From Glutamicibacter arilaitensis Re117 (GTDB taxonomy: Bacteria > Actinomycetota > Actinomycetes > Actinomycetales > Micrococcaceae), in the NCBI RefSeq assembly GCF_000197735.1, contig NC_014550.1, forward strand, positions 3,782,001 to 3,846,000: DNA of 64,000 nucleotides, given 5' to 3'. Below, one piece after another: positions 36,027-45,062 of the stretch (its first letter is position 1; the number at the start of each line of letters is the position of its first letter). The notes under the pieces are model-generated. The model had not been told where the DNA came from. It searched no databases and saw nothing but the letters and a program-made list of their open reading frames with translations. The translations under genes were made by a program, and so were the position numbers.

Positions 36027-36578
36027 TTACGAGTTCCGCTGCTGCTTCTCACGGATCAAGTCCAGTGCCAGCACCGAGCCGATCACCGCTTGGCGTTGCT
36101 GTATGGTGAGATTTTCCGCCAATCGCAGGGCGTAGGTTGATTTGCCGAGCAAGGCGTTGCCCATCCCGGACCACTCCCGGGTCACGGTTCCCAGGACTCC
36201 GCCGGGGCCAGTGATCTGGAAGTCGAAGTCCCAGATGCTTCCCAATAATTCGAGCTCTTCCCCCAGCATCGAGATGGCGACCCGGGTCTTGAAGAAGGTG
36301 ATTTTCTTGACCAAGCTGGCTAATGGGCCCGCGTTGCCATCGAGGATCTCAAAACGATCGCGGCCGACGGTCATCGTATCTTTGACAATGATGACCGGAT
36401 TGCCTGGTCCGTCAAAGACCGTAAGCTCTCTGGCTCCGGCAAACATGCGACCCAACGTACTTCCGCCGGTATCCACATGGGCAATCTGCTGTCCGGTCTG
36501 ATCACGGATCGCGAAGTCGTTCTTGGAGAAATTCTTCGTCTGCTGGAAAATCAACATGTCCTGGTTGAAGATCGTCAT
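36027..36578 (-). CDS. LURP-one/scramblase-like protein
   Basis: A 183-residue protein with the tubby-like LURP-one beta-barrel pattern: DMLIFQQTKNFSKNDFAIRD, QIAHVDTGG, FEILDGNAGPLASLVKKITF, IWDFDFQITGPGGVLGTVTR and a C-terminal helix starting LTIQQRQAVIGSVLALDLI. Bacterial members have no established function; phospholipid interaction is only suggested by the fold. It lies downstream of apeB behind a strong terminator, so it is probably expressed alone. Confidence 0.75.
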   Translation of the reverse strand: MTIFNQDMLIFQQTKNFSKNDFAIRDQTGQQIAHVDTGGSTLGRMFAGARELTVFDGPGNPVIIVKDTMTVGRDRFEILDGNAGPLASLVKKITFFKTRVAISMLGEELELLGSIWDFDFQITGPGGVLGTVTREWSGMGNALLGKSTYALRLAENLTIQQRQAVIGSVLALDLIREKQQRNS

Positions 36579-36630
36579 GGTGCCGATTATGCCACCGTTT
36601 GGGCGTATCCGGAGCCGACGCCTGGGGAAA

Positions 36631-36662
36631 GCGAAGAGCCAGCCTAGCGGCTGGCTCTTCGC
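36631..36662 (-). terminator. Terminator of apeB
   Basis: Perfect 14-bp inverted repeat (GCGAAGAGCCAGCC / GGCTGGCTCTTCGC, 4-base loop) followed on the minus strand by TTTCCCC. It lies 10 bases after the apeB stop. Confidence 0.8.
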
Positions 36663-36672
36663 GTTGGCCTAA

Positions 36673-37953
36673 CTAGGCTCCGAAGAATTCGCGCGAAACC
36701 TTGGACAGGTACCAAGGATCATCCACGCCGCACATCTCGCGAGCGGAGTGCATGGACAGCAGCGCTACGCCCACGTCCAGGGTGCGAATGCCGATTCGGG
36801 TCGCGGTCAGCGGACCGATGGTTGAGCCGCAAGGCACGCGGTTGTTGGAAACGAATTCCTGGTACGGAACACCGGCAGCCTCGCACCAGTTGGCGAATGC
36901 GGCGGCACCGACAGCGTCGGTGGCATAGCGCTGGTTGGCGTTGATCTTCAGCAACGGGCCTGCGTTCAACTGCGGACGGTTGGCTGGGTCGTGGCGCTCG
37001 GGGTAGTTCGGGTGCACGGCATGGCCGGCATCTGCAGACAAGCACACCGAGTTCGACAGCGCACGGGCATTGTCTTCAACATTGCCGCCCAGGGATGCCT
37101 GGATGCGGTTGATCAGCTCTTCCAAGAACGGTCCGCAGGCACCCGATCGCGACGATGAACCTAGTTCTTCATGATCAAAAGCCGCCAGCATCGCAATGTG
37201 ATTGCCTGCTGGCTTGCGGGAATGATCAGCCAATGCGATCAGGCCAGCGTGCACCGAAGAAAGGTTGTCCAATCGCGAGCTGGCGAAGAAGTTCTTGCCT
37301 TCGCCGAAGACTTCGCCACGCTGGGCAGGAGCGGTCAGGATGTCGTAGCCAGCTACCTGCGACGGGTCGACCCCTGCAGATTTCGCTAGGATCGCCAGAA
37401 TGTCAGCATCCGCCAAATCGCCTGCGCCGAAGACTGGGTTGGTGTGGGTCTGTTTGTCCAGGGCCAACCCTTCGTTGACTTGGCGGTCAAGGTGAATAGC
37501 CAACTGCGGGATGCGCAGGATCGGTTCGGTCTGGGCTAGATGTTCGGAACCGTCCTTGAGAACCAAACGGCCGGCGAGCACCAGTTCGCGGTCCAACCAG
37601 GAATTGAGCAGAGGTCCGCCGTAAACTTCAACGCCTGCTTGCCACCAGCCGTTGGAACCGATGGTTGGCTTTGGCTTGAGCTTGAAACCGGGGGAATCGG
37701 TGTGGGCACCAAGGATATGGAAGCCGCTGGTCGCGGTAGCTGCTTCTGGCTGCACCCAGGCAATGATCGCTCCGTCGCGGATGACGTAGTAAGAGCCGGG
37801 ACCCAAGTTCCAGGCCTGCTTTTCGTCCAAAGCGTTGAATCCAACGGCATCCAGGCGTTTCGCGGCCGAAGCTGCAGCGTGGTAGCTCGATGGAGAGGTT
37901 GCGACGTATTCGGCCAGGTCTGCAATGTGGGCCATTGCTGCGGCTTGTGCCAT
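36673..37953 (-). CDS. apeB: M18-family aspartyl aminopeptidase-like metallopeptidase
   Basis: Di-zinc aminopeptidase of 426 residues. Family segments are FHILGAHTDSPGFKLKPKP with a metal His-Asp, the WLDRELVLAGRLVL region, FGEGKNFFASSRLDNLSSVH, AAFDHEELGSSSRSGACGPF with the catalytic Glu pair, and the late SMHSAREMCGVDD. The ATG at 37953 lies 12 bases after GAAAGAAGTGAG. Transcribed divergently from the LapA-like gene; a single-gene unit. Confidence 0.93.
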   Translation of the reverse strand: MAQAAAMAHIADLAEYVATSPSSYHAAASAAKRLDAVGFNALDEKQAWNLGPGSYYVIRDGAIIAWVQPEAATATSGFHILGAHTDSPGFKLKPKPTIGSNGWWQAGVEVYGGPLLNSWLDRELVLAGRLVLKDGSEHLAQTEPILRIPQLAIHLDRQVNEGLALDKQTHTNPVFGAGDLADADILAILAKSAGVDPSQVAGYDILTAPAQRGEVFGEGKNFFASSRLDNLSSVHAGLIALADHSRKPAGNHIAMLAAFDHEELGSSSRSGACGPFLEELINRIQASLGGNVEDNARALSNSVCLSADAGHAVHPNYPERHDPANRPQLNAGPLLKINANQRYATDAVGAAAFANWCEAAGVPYQEFVSNNRVPCGSTIGPLTATRIGIRTLDVGVALLSMHSAREMCGVDDPWYLSKVSREFFGA

Positions 37954-38193
37954 AGCTGGTTACTCACTTCTTTCTGTCAAGAGATATTTGTCAGACGGTT
38001 TTCCAGGTTTCGGTTCCCGCCTGAAAAGTCGAGTTGCCCTCCAGCTTAGTAGCCCAAAGCACATTTTCCGGTGTCCTGCTGAACCTCGGAGCTCTCTGGC
38101 AACCTGAGATATACCCATATCTTTAGCTTGACTTGGGGCCTAGCTCTCGAGGATGCTGAAAGCAGTCCCGGAGACGAGGAAAGCGAGTTCATC

Positions 38194-38580
38194 ATGGCTA
38201 CAGCCGATCGAATACCAGAACAAAACGAGATTCCAGCAAACTCACCCGCAGGCGAGCTGGAGACTACCTTGCCGATGGATTCCAAGGTCCAGCAGTCCGA
38301 ACCTGCCGGCACAAACAAGCTTCCAGCCACAAAGCTGGGGCGCATCTGGACCGCTACGATCTTCGGCCTGGTCGTCCTGATCTTGCTGATTGTCTTCATC
38401 GCCCAGAACCAGGATCAGGTGACGCTGAACTACTTCGCTTATCAGGGACAGGTCAACCTTGGACTGGCGTTATTCTTTGCCGCCGTTGGCGGTGCCCTGG
38501 TGGTTGCGATCGCCGGAGTGGCCCGCGTAATCCAGCTGCGCGCTACTGCCAAGAAACGGCGCAAGGCCAACAAGCGCTAA
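38194..38580 (+). CDS. LapA-domain (DUF1049-type) membrane protein
   Basis: A 128-residue protein: a ~55-residue polar N-terminus, then helix 1 (ATIFGLVVLILLIVFIAQN), a short extracytoplasmic loop with QDQVTLNYFAYQGQVNLGLA, helix 2 (LFFAAVGGALVVAIAGVARV) and a very basic tail (KKRRKANKR). The pattern of two helices around a VTLNYF-like strand is the LapA/DUF1049 signature. The ATG at 38194 follows GAGGAAAG at some distance. The role in Gram-positives is not settled. Confidence 0.83.
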   Translation: MATADRIPEQNEIPANSPAGELETTLPMDSKVQQSEPAGTNKLPATKLGRIWTATIFGLVVLILLIVFIAQNQDQVTLNYFAYQGQVNLGLALFFAAVGGALVVAIAGVARVIQLRATAKKRRKANKR

Positions 38581-38588
38581 AAGAATTC

Positions 38589-38630
38589 ATGGCCACCGCA
38601 GGAAACCTCCAGGTTTCCTGCGGTGGCCAT
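38589..38630. terminator. Strong bidirectional terminator
   Basis: Perfect 20-bp inverted repeat (arms 38589-38608 and 38611-38630, 2-base gap) followed by TTTTGCGTTT. It sits between the convergent LapA-like and response-regulator genes. Confidence 0.9.
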
Positions 38631-38647
38631 TTTTGCGTTTATGGTTC

Positions 38648-39352
38648 CTAGTAGTCCAAGCCTTGGGACGGGATCACCAGTCCGGTCTCGTAGGCGTACA
38701 CCACCGCTTGCACTCGATCGCGCAGATGCAATTTGGTCAGGATCCTCCGTACATGGGTTTTCACCGTCGCTTCAGAAAGGAAGAAACGGTGCGCAATCTC
38801 GGCATTGGACAAGCCCTCGGCGAGCGCACGCAGCACTTCTTGTTCTCGTGGGGTCAGATCATCGAGCAACGGGTCTCGCTTGGGTTCGGCAGCTTGGCCC
38901 GGAACACCATGTCCGGCGTTGCGCACGTAGGTTTCCAGCAGTCGCGCGGTTACGCGCGGCGCCACGACCGCATCACCGGAAGCGACCAAGCGCACCGCGT
39001 GGACCAGTTCCTCCGGGGCCACATCTTTGAGCAGGAACGCGCTGGCTCCGGCTTGGAGGCCGGAGAATGCGTACTCGTCCAGGTCAAAGGTGGTCAGGAT
39101 GATGATCTTGGTTTCCGGATGCTCTTTGGCGATGCGTTCGGTCGCTTCAAGACCGTCCATCTTGGGCATGCGCACGTCCATTAGCACCACGTCTGGCTTC
39201 AGTGCGGCGGTCTGCGCCAGGGCGTCGAGACCGTCAGCTGCTTCACCGGCGATGACAATATCGTCTTCGCCTTCGAGGATGAGGCGGAATCCCATGCGTA
39301 AGAGGGGCTGGTCATCGACCAGCAGGACCTTGATTTTATCGTCCACGCTCAT
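38648..39352 (-). CDS. NarL/LuxR-family response regulator
   Basis: A 234-residue two-component regulator. The receiver domain has VLLVDDQPLLRMG with acidic residues, the phosphoacceptor Asp near residue 59 in VVLMDVRMPKMDG, and a Lys in SAFLLKDVAPEEL. The C-terminal LuxR HTH reads LTPREQEVLRALAEGLSNAE. It overlaps the upstream kinase gene by 4 bases, so the two are translationally coupled; the ABC exporter genes just upstream are the likely targets (inferred). Confidence 0.94.
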   Translation of the reverse strand: MSVDDKIKVLLVDDQPLLRMGFRLILEGEDDIVIAGEAADGLDALAQTAALKPDVVLMDVRMPKMDGLEATERIAKEHPETKIIILTTFDLDEYAFSGLQAGASAFLLKDVAPEELVHAVRLVASGDAVVAPRVTARLLETYVRNAGHGVPGQAAEPKRDPLLDDLTPREQEVLRALAEGLSNAEIAHRFFLSEATVKTHVRRILTKLHLRDRVQAVVYAYETGLVIPSQGLDY

Positions 39353-40644
39353 TCGTTCACTGCCTTCTTAGTTTCGTTCTGCAAGCTGCATTCGGGAAGT
39401 TTCAGAACCGCTTTGACGATCCACCCGCCGCTGGCCAGCGGCCCGGCGTCAACGGTTCCGTCAAAGAGTGCGGCTCGTTCGCGCATGCCACGCAGTCCCC
39501 GCCCACTGCCGATACTCGGAACTCTGGTCGCATCGCCGTTATCCATAATTTCCATGCGAAGTTCATCCCGGCGCCGTTCCAGACGGACCTGCACATCACT
39601 TACGTTACGGGCATAGCGCAGGGAATTCGTCAGGGACTCTTGAATAATACGGAAGACAGTCAGTTGGAAGGTGGTGTCTTCTGGCAACGGGTCGCCGGTA
39701 TGCGTGAAGGAAACCGGAAGGCCTGCGGTGCGGAACCCTTCAAGCAACTGCTCCACGTTGCCGCCAGTTGGCTGCGGGGCCAGGTCTCCGGATTCTTCTT
39801 GCCGCAGCACCCCAAGCATGCGGCGCATATCGGCCAAGGCGGCACGGCCAGTTCCGGACAGTTCGTTGAGCACTTCATCTGCCCGGGTCTGATCACGCTT
39901 AGCCACCACCCGCGCGCCCTCGGACAAGGCGATCATCACCGAGAGCGAGTGGGCCACTACATCGTGCATTTCGCGGGCAATGCGGTTGCGTTCTTGCACC
40001 TGGGCGAGTCTGGATACCTGCGACGCCCAGTGATTGAGTTCAGCTTCGTGGATGCGCGAATTGCGCACGTTCATGCCTACGGCCGCTGCGGCAATGTAGA
40101 ACCCGATGACGAAGCTTCCCGAAACGGCAATGATGACGCGGGTGAAGATCATTTCGTCAATTCCAGCTTGCGGATCGAATTCCATGCCCTCCATATCGGG
40201 GAAGCCCATGAGAACCATCAAGACGGTTTGGAAACTACCGGCCAGGATTGCCAATGGGATGGTGCGTTTGGCCGAGTAGCTGGTGGCAACCGTATACAGG
40301 GCGATGACCATCCCCACCCCGCCAAGGCCGCCTTGCGAACCGGCGATCACCAAAGCCAGGCATTCAAAAATGAAGACCAGGATAATCACCGTCATCGGAG
40401 CCCTGCGCCGGTACAACAGGGCAGCGCTGATGGCGAGAGTGACTACCAGCAGTCCGGTGGCGTTGGCATCTGGCATTGCGGCGAACACCAAAACACCGGG
40501 CAAGGTCAGCAGCAGGTAGATGACCACCGCGCCGATGACCACCAAGCGGGGGTGGGTACGCAAATAGCGCCGTACCCGGCCCATTCGTTTGGCGGCCAGT
40601 TCATCGAAGGAAACCACGGTTTCCTGCAGCGTCGGTTGACTCAT
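39349..40644 (-). CDS. Sensor histidine kinase (HisKA_3 type)
   Basis: A 431-residue membrane kinase. About five helices span residues ~30-190. The dimerisation box NRIAREMHDVVAHSLSVMI contains the phospho-His near residue 224, and the ATPase domain includes FRIIQESLTNSLRYAR and GSGRGLRGMRERAALF. Partner of the response regulator that overlaps its end. The arrangement kinase, regulator and ABC exporter resembles cell-envelope-stress or antimicrobial-sensing modules. Confidence 0.94.
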   Translation of the reverse strand: MSQPTLQETVVSFDELAAKRMGRVRRYLRTHPRLVVIGAVVIYLLLTLPGVLVFAAMPDANATGLLVVTLAISAALLYRRRAPMTVIILVFIFECLALVIAGSQGGLGGVGMVIALYTVATSYSAKRTIPLAILAGSFQTVLMVLMGFPDMEGMEFDPQAGIDEMIFTRVIIAVSGSFVIGFYIAAAAVGMNVRNSRIHEAELNHWASQVSRLAQVQERNRIAREMHDVVAHSLSVMIALSEGARVVAKRDQTRADEVLNELSGTGRAALADMRRMLGVLRQEESGDLAPQPTGGNVEQLLEGFRTAGLPVSFTHTGDPLPEDTTFQLTVFRIIQESLTNSLRYARNVSDVQVRLERRRDELRMEIMDNGDATRVPSIGSGRGLRGMRERAALFDGTVDAGPLASGGWIVKAVLKLPECSLQNETKKAVNE

Positions 40645-40678
40645 ATTCCCAGTCTAGGTTTCTCGTGCACTCGGCGAG

Positions 40679-41524
40679 CTATTTGATGTCCCGCTTGGCC
40701 AGCAAGACAGCTCCCAGTGCCAGGGGAAGCACTATCCAGCCTGCCACGCCCAACAGCTGCTGCCATTGCTCCAGATCCGTGGAAACGCTGGCTGGAGTGG
40801 CCAAGCCGATACCCAGCTGATCTGGCATGAACTTGGCAACGTACTGTGCCCAGTCGGTGAAAGCAGTCAGCAGGGCAACGATGATCGGCAGTACGAAGAA
40901 CAAACCTGCCAGGCTGGTGATTCCGCCGGCAGAATTGCGCAGCAACACCCCGAGCGCCAATCCGATCAATGCCGCCATGATCACGGCCAGTGCCCCGAAC
41001 CAGAGCACCTTCTGGAAGGACTCGCTGCCGAATTCCAGACCTAAGTTGTATGCATCGGAAATCGGCTTGCAAAGCGCGAAGGCGGCCAGGGTGGCGGCAA
41101 TCTGGACGATACCGGTCAGCAGCGTAATCAGGATCGTCTTGGCCGCCAGCACGCGGAAGCGCTGCGGGCTGGCCAAGAAGGTGCTCACTGCAGAGCCAGT
41201 GGTGAATTCACCGCTGAAAAGCAGCACGCCGAGCACGCCGAGGATCAGCTGGCTGAAGACCAGCCCTGAGCCGATCAGCTGGGCGGCCATGTTGGGGTCT
41301 GTCATCATCTCCATCCCCTGCACTTCCCCCATGCCGGCCATGTCGCTGTTATTCAACGACCCGACTCCCCAGGTCGCAATGGCTGCGATGCCCAGGTAGA
41401 CCACGAAGGCGACAGCGATCAAGATACGCGTGGAGTTCAGTGCGAAGAAACGGATGGCTTCACTGCGCAGCACGCCCCAGAGGGTGACTTTGCCGGCAGG
41501 TGCGGTTGCGAGATGGGTAGTCAT
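40679..41524 (-). CDS. ABC transporter permease (ABC-2 type)
   Basis: A 281-residue permease with six predicted helices. It begins MTTHLATAPAGKVTLWGVLR; the first helix follows FALNSTRILIAVAFVV, and LLFSGEFTTGSAVSTFLASP is the usual coupling region of ABC-2 permeases. The ATG at 41524 follows GGAAGTAAGG and lies 4 bases after the ATPase stop, so the longer frame to 41584 is rejected. Partner of the adjacent ATPase; the substrate is unknown. Confidence 0.9.
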   Translation of the reverse strand: MTTHLATAPAGKVTLWGVLRSEAIRFFALNSTRILIAVAFVVYLGIAAIATWGVGSLNNSDMAGMGEVQGMEMMTDPNMAAQLIGSGLVFSQLILGVLGVLLFSGEFTTGSAVSTFLASPQRFRVLAAKTILITLLTGIVQIAATLAAFALCKPISDAYNLGLEFGSESFQKVLWFGALAVIMAALIGLALGVLLRNSAGGITSLAGLFFVLPIIVALLTAFTDWAQYVAKFMPDQLGIGLATPASVSTDLEQWQQLLGVAGWIVLPLALGAVLLAKRDIK

Positions 41525-41528
41525 GTCC

Positions 41529-42455
41529 TTACTTCCCGCCGCTTGGTTCGGCAACGATAGTCGAGTGGTATTCAACGGCATCACGGGTCAGCTCCATATA
41601 AGCGTCTTCCAAGGTGCGCTGCAGCGGACGTAATTCGCTCAGTGCCACCCCGTGCTCCAAGGCACGACGGCCAATGGCCGCAGAATCGGGACCGGTAACT
41701 TCCAGGGCGTGCTCATCAATCCGCCGCAGCTGAACACCGTCGGCGCTGAGCACATTCATCAGAACTTCGATGTCTGCTGCTCGCACAATCGTTTGGTCCA
41801 GACCGTTATCGATGAATTCGCTGATTGGTGCGTCGGCCATGATCCGGCCGCGGCCAATCACGATCAGGTGATCAGCGGTCTGAGCCATTTCGCTCATCAA
41901 GTGCGAAGAAATGAACACGGTTTTACCTGCAGCTGCCTGCTGGCGGGCCAGGTGGCGGACCCATGCCACGCCTTCAGGATCCAGGCCGTTGACCGGCTCA
42001 TCGAGGATCAGCACCTGCGGATCTCCTAACAGGGCTGTCGCGATGCCCAAGCGCTGTCCCATGCCCAGCGAGAAACCTCCGACTTTCTTACGCCGCACGC
42101 TACTCAGGCCGGTGAGCTCGAGTACTTCATCCACCCTGGCTGCCGGCAGTCCTGCAGTTGCAGCCATTGCCCGCAAATGCGCCAGCGGAGTCAGTGACTT
42201 ATGGACCGATTTGGCTTCCAGCAAGGTGCCAACCTGGGTCAGCGGGTGGCGCGATTTCCTGAAATCGCTTCCGTTGACCAGAACCTCGCCACTGGTAGGT
42301 TTGGCCAGCCCTACGATCATGCGCATGGTGGTGGATTTACCGGCGCCATTCGGGCCCAGGAATCCGGTCACCATTCCTTCTTGGACTGCGAACGATGCAT
42401 TATCGACCACGGTCTTTCCACCGTATTTCTTCGTCAACTGCTGTGCCTGGATCAT
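41529..42455 (-). CDS. ABC transporter ATP-binding protein
   Basis: A 308-residue ATPase of the BcrA/DrrA-like exporter class. Walker A is GFLGPNGAGKS (residues ~31-41), the signature is GGFSLGMGQRLGIATALL, and Walker B is QVLILDEPVNGLDPEG. A ~90-residue C-terminal extension follows, as in antibiotic-export ATPases. It pairs with the permease that follows directly, and the two-component genes come next, suggesting a stress-inducible export module. Confidence 0.94.
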   Translation of the reverse strand: MIQAQQLTKKYGGKTVVDNASFAVQEGMVTGFLGPNGAGKSTTMRMIVGLAKPTSGEVLVNGSDFRKSRHPLTQVGTLLEAKSVHKSLTPLAHLRAMAATAGLPAARVDEVLELTGLSSVRRKKVGGFSLGMGQRLGIATALLGDPQVLILDEPVNGLDPEGVAWVRHLARQQAAAGKTVFISSHLMSEMAQTADHLIVIGRGRIMADAPISEFIDNGLDQTIVRAADIEVLMNVLSADGVQLRRIDEHALEVTGPDSAAIGRRALEHGVALSELRPLQRTLEDAYMELTRDAVEYHSTIVAEPSGGK

Positions 42456-42541
42456 GTTTCCAGCCTAGAGAATTCCGGTTCCCAGCTCACCGCCCCCAGT
42501 GCTGATTTATTGCTCAACCAAAAGAGTGATAGCAGGCAAAA

Positions 42542-42585
42542 GACGCCGGGGCCCATGCACCAGATGGTGCATGGGCCCCGGCGTC
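42542..42585 (-). terminator. Strong terminator after the YdcF-like gene
   Basis: Perfect 21-bp inverted repeat (42542-42562 and 42565-42585, 2-base gap), followed on the minus strand by TTTTGCC. It is 9 bases beyond the stop of the YdcF-like gene and insulates the ABC operon. Confidence 0.9.
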
Positions 42586-42593
42586 CAAGCGCG

Positions 42594-43622
42594 TTAGATC
42601 AATACTGCGGGCAGCACAAACATCATCCCTGCGATGGCCAAGGCGAAGGGCAAGGCCAGCAAGATCATCAGTTTCTTTTGATCCCGCACGATCGCTACGC
42701 ATTCTCGCAGGAAAGCACTGGGCCGGTAGTACGCAGCGGTCTTCCCGCCGAAAGCACGGGCGTCCAGGCCCAGCTGGCGGGAAGCCATCGCTACCCGCAG
42801 CGCGTGATAGTCGCTGGTGACCAGCCACAGCTGGCCATCCGGGCGCTGTTCGCGGATCAGGGCGTTGGAGAACCTCAGGTTCTCCATAGTGTCCTTGGCC
42901 CGGTCTTCGATCAGGATCTGCGCCTCGTCGATCCCTTGCTCTTGCAGGTACTTAGCCATGCTCACGCCTTCTGGCTCCACCTCATCATGGCCTTGTCCCC
43001 CAGTGGGAACCATGAAGGGACGAGGCGAGTGCTGAAGCTGCTGCAGCTCAATGCCCTTATCCAAGCGACCGCGCAGCAACGGGGTGACCTTGCCTTTGAT
43101 GGTTCGAGCGCCTAGGACCACCACAGCTGCGCTGTCAGCTTTCGACGGGAATCTGCCGTGCACCCACGCATACAGCAGCAGCATCGCAAATAGGCTCGCG
43201 GTAAAGAGCGAGGCCATGAACAAGAAGAATGCCAGCGCATAGGTCCACCAGGATTCGATGCGGATCAGCAGTACGGCGATGACCGGCAAGGCAAAGACCG
43301 CGAGCCCGGCGCCCAGGGACAACAGATTTGCGGGTTTAGCTCCTTCACGCCGGCACATCAAGATCCCGTTGTAGACCAGGGCCGCGCCGAACACCACGAC
43401 CATCAGCGGGGTAAGAACTAAGAGAATGGAGAACAGGAACCCGAATCCGGGAAGCACCGCAGTTAGCAGATCAACAATCGCCGAAATGGAAAACAGCACC
43501 AACGGCAATAGCAGCACCGCCAGGATCAAGCGTCGCGGGTCCTTGCGGTATTGCCGGACAAAAACCCACCAGAGCGCTGCCAAAAAGATCCAGCCGACAA
43601 GCTGCGCTAATGCTGCTTCCAT
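42594..43622 (-). CDS. YdcF/SanA-family (DUF218) membrane protein
   Basis: A 342-residue protein. Four to five helices fill residues ~1-160. The DUF218 domain follows, with AAVVVLGARTIKGKVTPLL, PTGGQGHDEVEPEGVSMAKY, LIEDRAKDTMENLRF and LVTSDYHALRVAM, and a last helix precedes the C-terminus. Relatives such as ElyC and SanA act in cell-envelope integrity. The ATG at 43622 lies 6 bases after the stop of the oxidoreductase gene, so it likely belongs to the same leftward transcript. Confidence 0.88.
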   Translation of the reverse strand: MEAALAQLVGWIFLAALWWVFVRQYRKDPRRLILAVLLLPLVLFSISAIVDLLTAVLPGFGFLFSILLVLTPLMVVVFGAALVYNGILMCRREGAKPANLLSLGAGLAVFALPVIAVLLIRIESWWTYALAFFLFMASLFTASLFAMLLLYAWVHGRFPSKADSAAVVVLGARTIKGKVTPLLRGRLDKGIELQQLQHSPRPFMVPTGGQGHDEVEPEGVSMAKYLQEQGIDEAQILIEDRAKDTMENLRFSNALIREQRPDGQLWLVTSDYHALRVAMASRQLGLDARAFGGKTAAYYRPSAFLRECVAIVRDQKKLMILLALPFALAIAGMMFVLPAVLI

Positions 43623-43628
43623 TGTTTC

Positions 43629-45062
43629 TCAGTTCACCGATTTCCAGTTTGTAATTCCGTATTCTCGTTTCAGCATCGATTGAGCCCCGAGGAATCCGCC
43701 CATGCCATGCACCGATGGGCCCGGAGGAGCAGCTGAGGAAACCAGGTACAGCCCCTTGGACTGCAGGTACCACGGATCGGTGGAGATCCGCGGGCGTTTG
43801 ATGCTGCCCAGCAGGTCCATGGTTCCCCCGGAAAGGTCCCCTCCGACCAGCGCCGAGTTCTGTGCTTCCAATTCCTTGGCAGTCACTACATGTGCTTCAA
43901 GGATGGCATCGCTGAACCCCGGGGCCGCCTGTTCAATCATGTCCTTGATTTCCCGGCTCATGTCGACCGGAGAATCCAGTGGCACGTGGCAGTAAGCCCA
44001 GATCACATGCTGGCCCCGCGGTGCCCTTGAATTATCGAATTGCGATGGCTGGGCCACGATCATGTACGGCTTAGCCGATCCCCTGCGTATCGCGGTGCGT
44101 TCGGCCTTCCCCACTTGGAGGGCTGTGCCGCCCAGGTGCACCGTCCCGGCCTTGCCCAGCGTCGCATCGCGCCACGGAACCGGTTCGGAAAGCACATAGT
44201 GCACCAAGCAGCTTCCCGGCGAGCGCCGGGTATTGAGCATTGCGTGGGAAAGCTGTGCTGGCAGATGGCCATTGGAGAGTTTGGCGGCGTCTTCTGCCGA
44301 CGTATCAAACAGGACGTTCTGCGCAGAGAGCTCATCAATATGGTTGATGCGAACCCCGGTGTGGATTTTTGCTCCGTAAGCCATTGCCTCTTCGGCCAAT
44401 GCGTTGCTGATGGCTTGGGAGCCGCCACGCGGAATAGCCCATCCCTTGCCATGTGCGGTTGCCGCGAGGAACAAGCCTGCCCCGGCATTAGCCGGGCCGC
44501 GCGAACCGCCTGCGACGTGCGCGGCGCAGCCTGCATATAGCGCGGCAGCGCGTTCAAATTTTCCAGAAAAGAGGTTTTTGAGACCCATCCCGGCTACCGT
44601 ACCCAAAGCAAAAGTCGCCAAGGCTAACGGGTTCGAAGGGACCTTGAGCAGGGGATTGAGCAGGGTCTGGCTGACCCCGTCGATCTGGTTGACCAGTGGA
44701 CCGAGCAGCCGCGTGTACATTTCACCGTCTGCCCCGCCAAGTTCTTCTCCGGTGCGTTCCAGGTCCTTATAGGCATAGGCCGTTCTGCGATCCAGCACGT
44801 GAGCAAAGGAAATCTCCGGAACGATGAAATCCACCTTGTCGTGGACGCCCAGTTCATGCATGGCCTGGGATTGCATCGCCATTGGATGCACCGCACTGCC
44901 CAAATCAAACTTCGCCTGGGAACCGTTGAGCATTTGCGTACGCGCGGCCCCGCCAATGCTGTCATTGGCCTCGTAAACCGTGACTTCTAATCCGGCACGG
45001 GCAGCTACTGCTGCGGCCGCCAGCCCGTTGGGTCCTGCTCCGACAACGGCAACGTCAATCAT
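43629..45062 (-). CDS. Phytoene-desaturase-like NAD(P)/FAD-dependent oxidoreductase
   Basis: A 477-residue flavoprotein. The dinucleotide-binding N-terminus DVAVVGAGPNGLAAAAVAAR continues to TVYEANDSIGGAARTQ, and the C-terminal FAD contact region reads GLYLVSSAAPPGPSVHGMGG. This CrtI/retinol-saturase-like group acts on polyprenoid chains. Its ATG overlaps the stop of the upstream membrane protein (ATGA), so the two are translationally coupled, pointing to a shared role, possibly on a polyprenyl carrier (inferred). Confidence 0.88.
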   Translation of the reverse strand: MIDVAVVGAGPNGLAAAAVAARAGLEVTVYEANDSIGGAARTQMLNGSQAKFDLGSAVHPMAMQSQAMHELGVHDKVDFIVPEISFAHVLDRRTAYAYKDLERTGEELGGADGEMYTRLLGPLVNQIDGVSQTLLNPLLKVPSNPLALATFALGTVAGMGLKNLFSGKFERAAALYAGCAAHVAGGSRGPANAGAGLFLAATAHGKGWAIPRGGSQAISNALAEEAMAYGAKIHTGVRINHIDELSAQNVLFDTSAEDAAKLSNGHLPAQLSHAMLNTRRSPGSCLVHYVLSEPVPWRDATLGKAGTVHLGGTALQVGKAERTAIRRGSAKPYMIVAQPSQFDNSRAPRGQHVIWAYCHVPLDSPVDMSREIKDMIEQAAPGFSDAILEAHVVTAKELEAQNSALVGGDLSGGTMDLLGSIKRPRISTDPWYLQSKGLYLVSSAAPPGPSVHGMGGFLGAQSMLKREYGITNWKSVN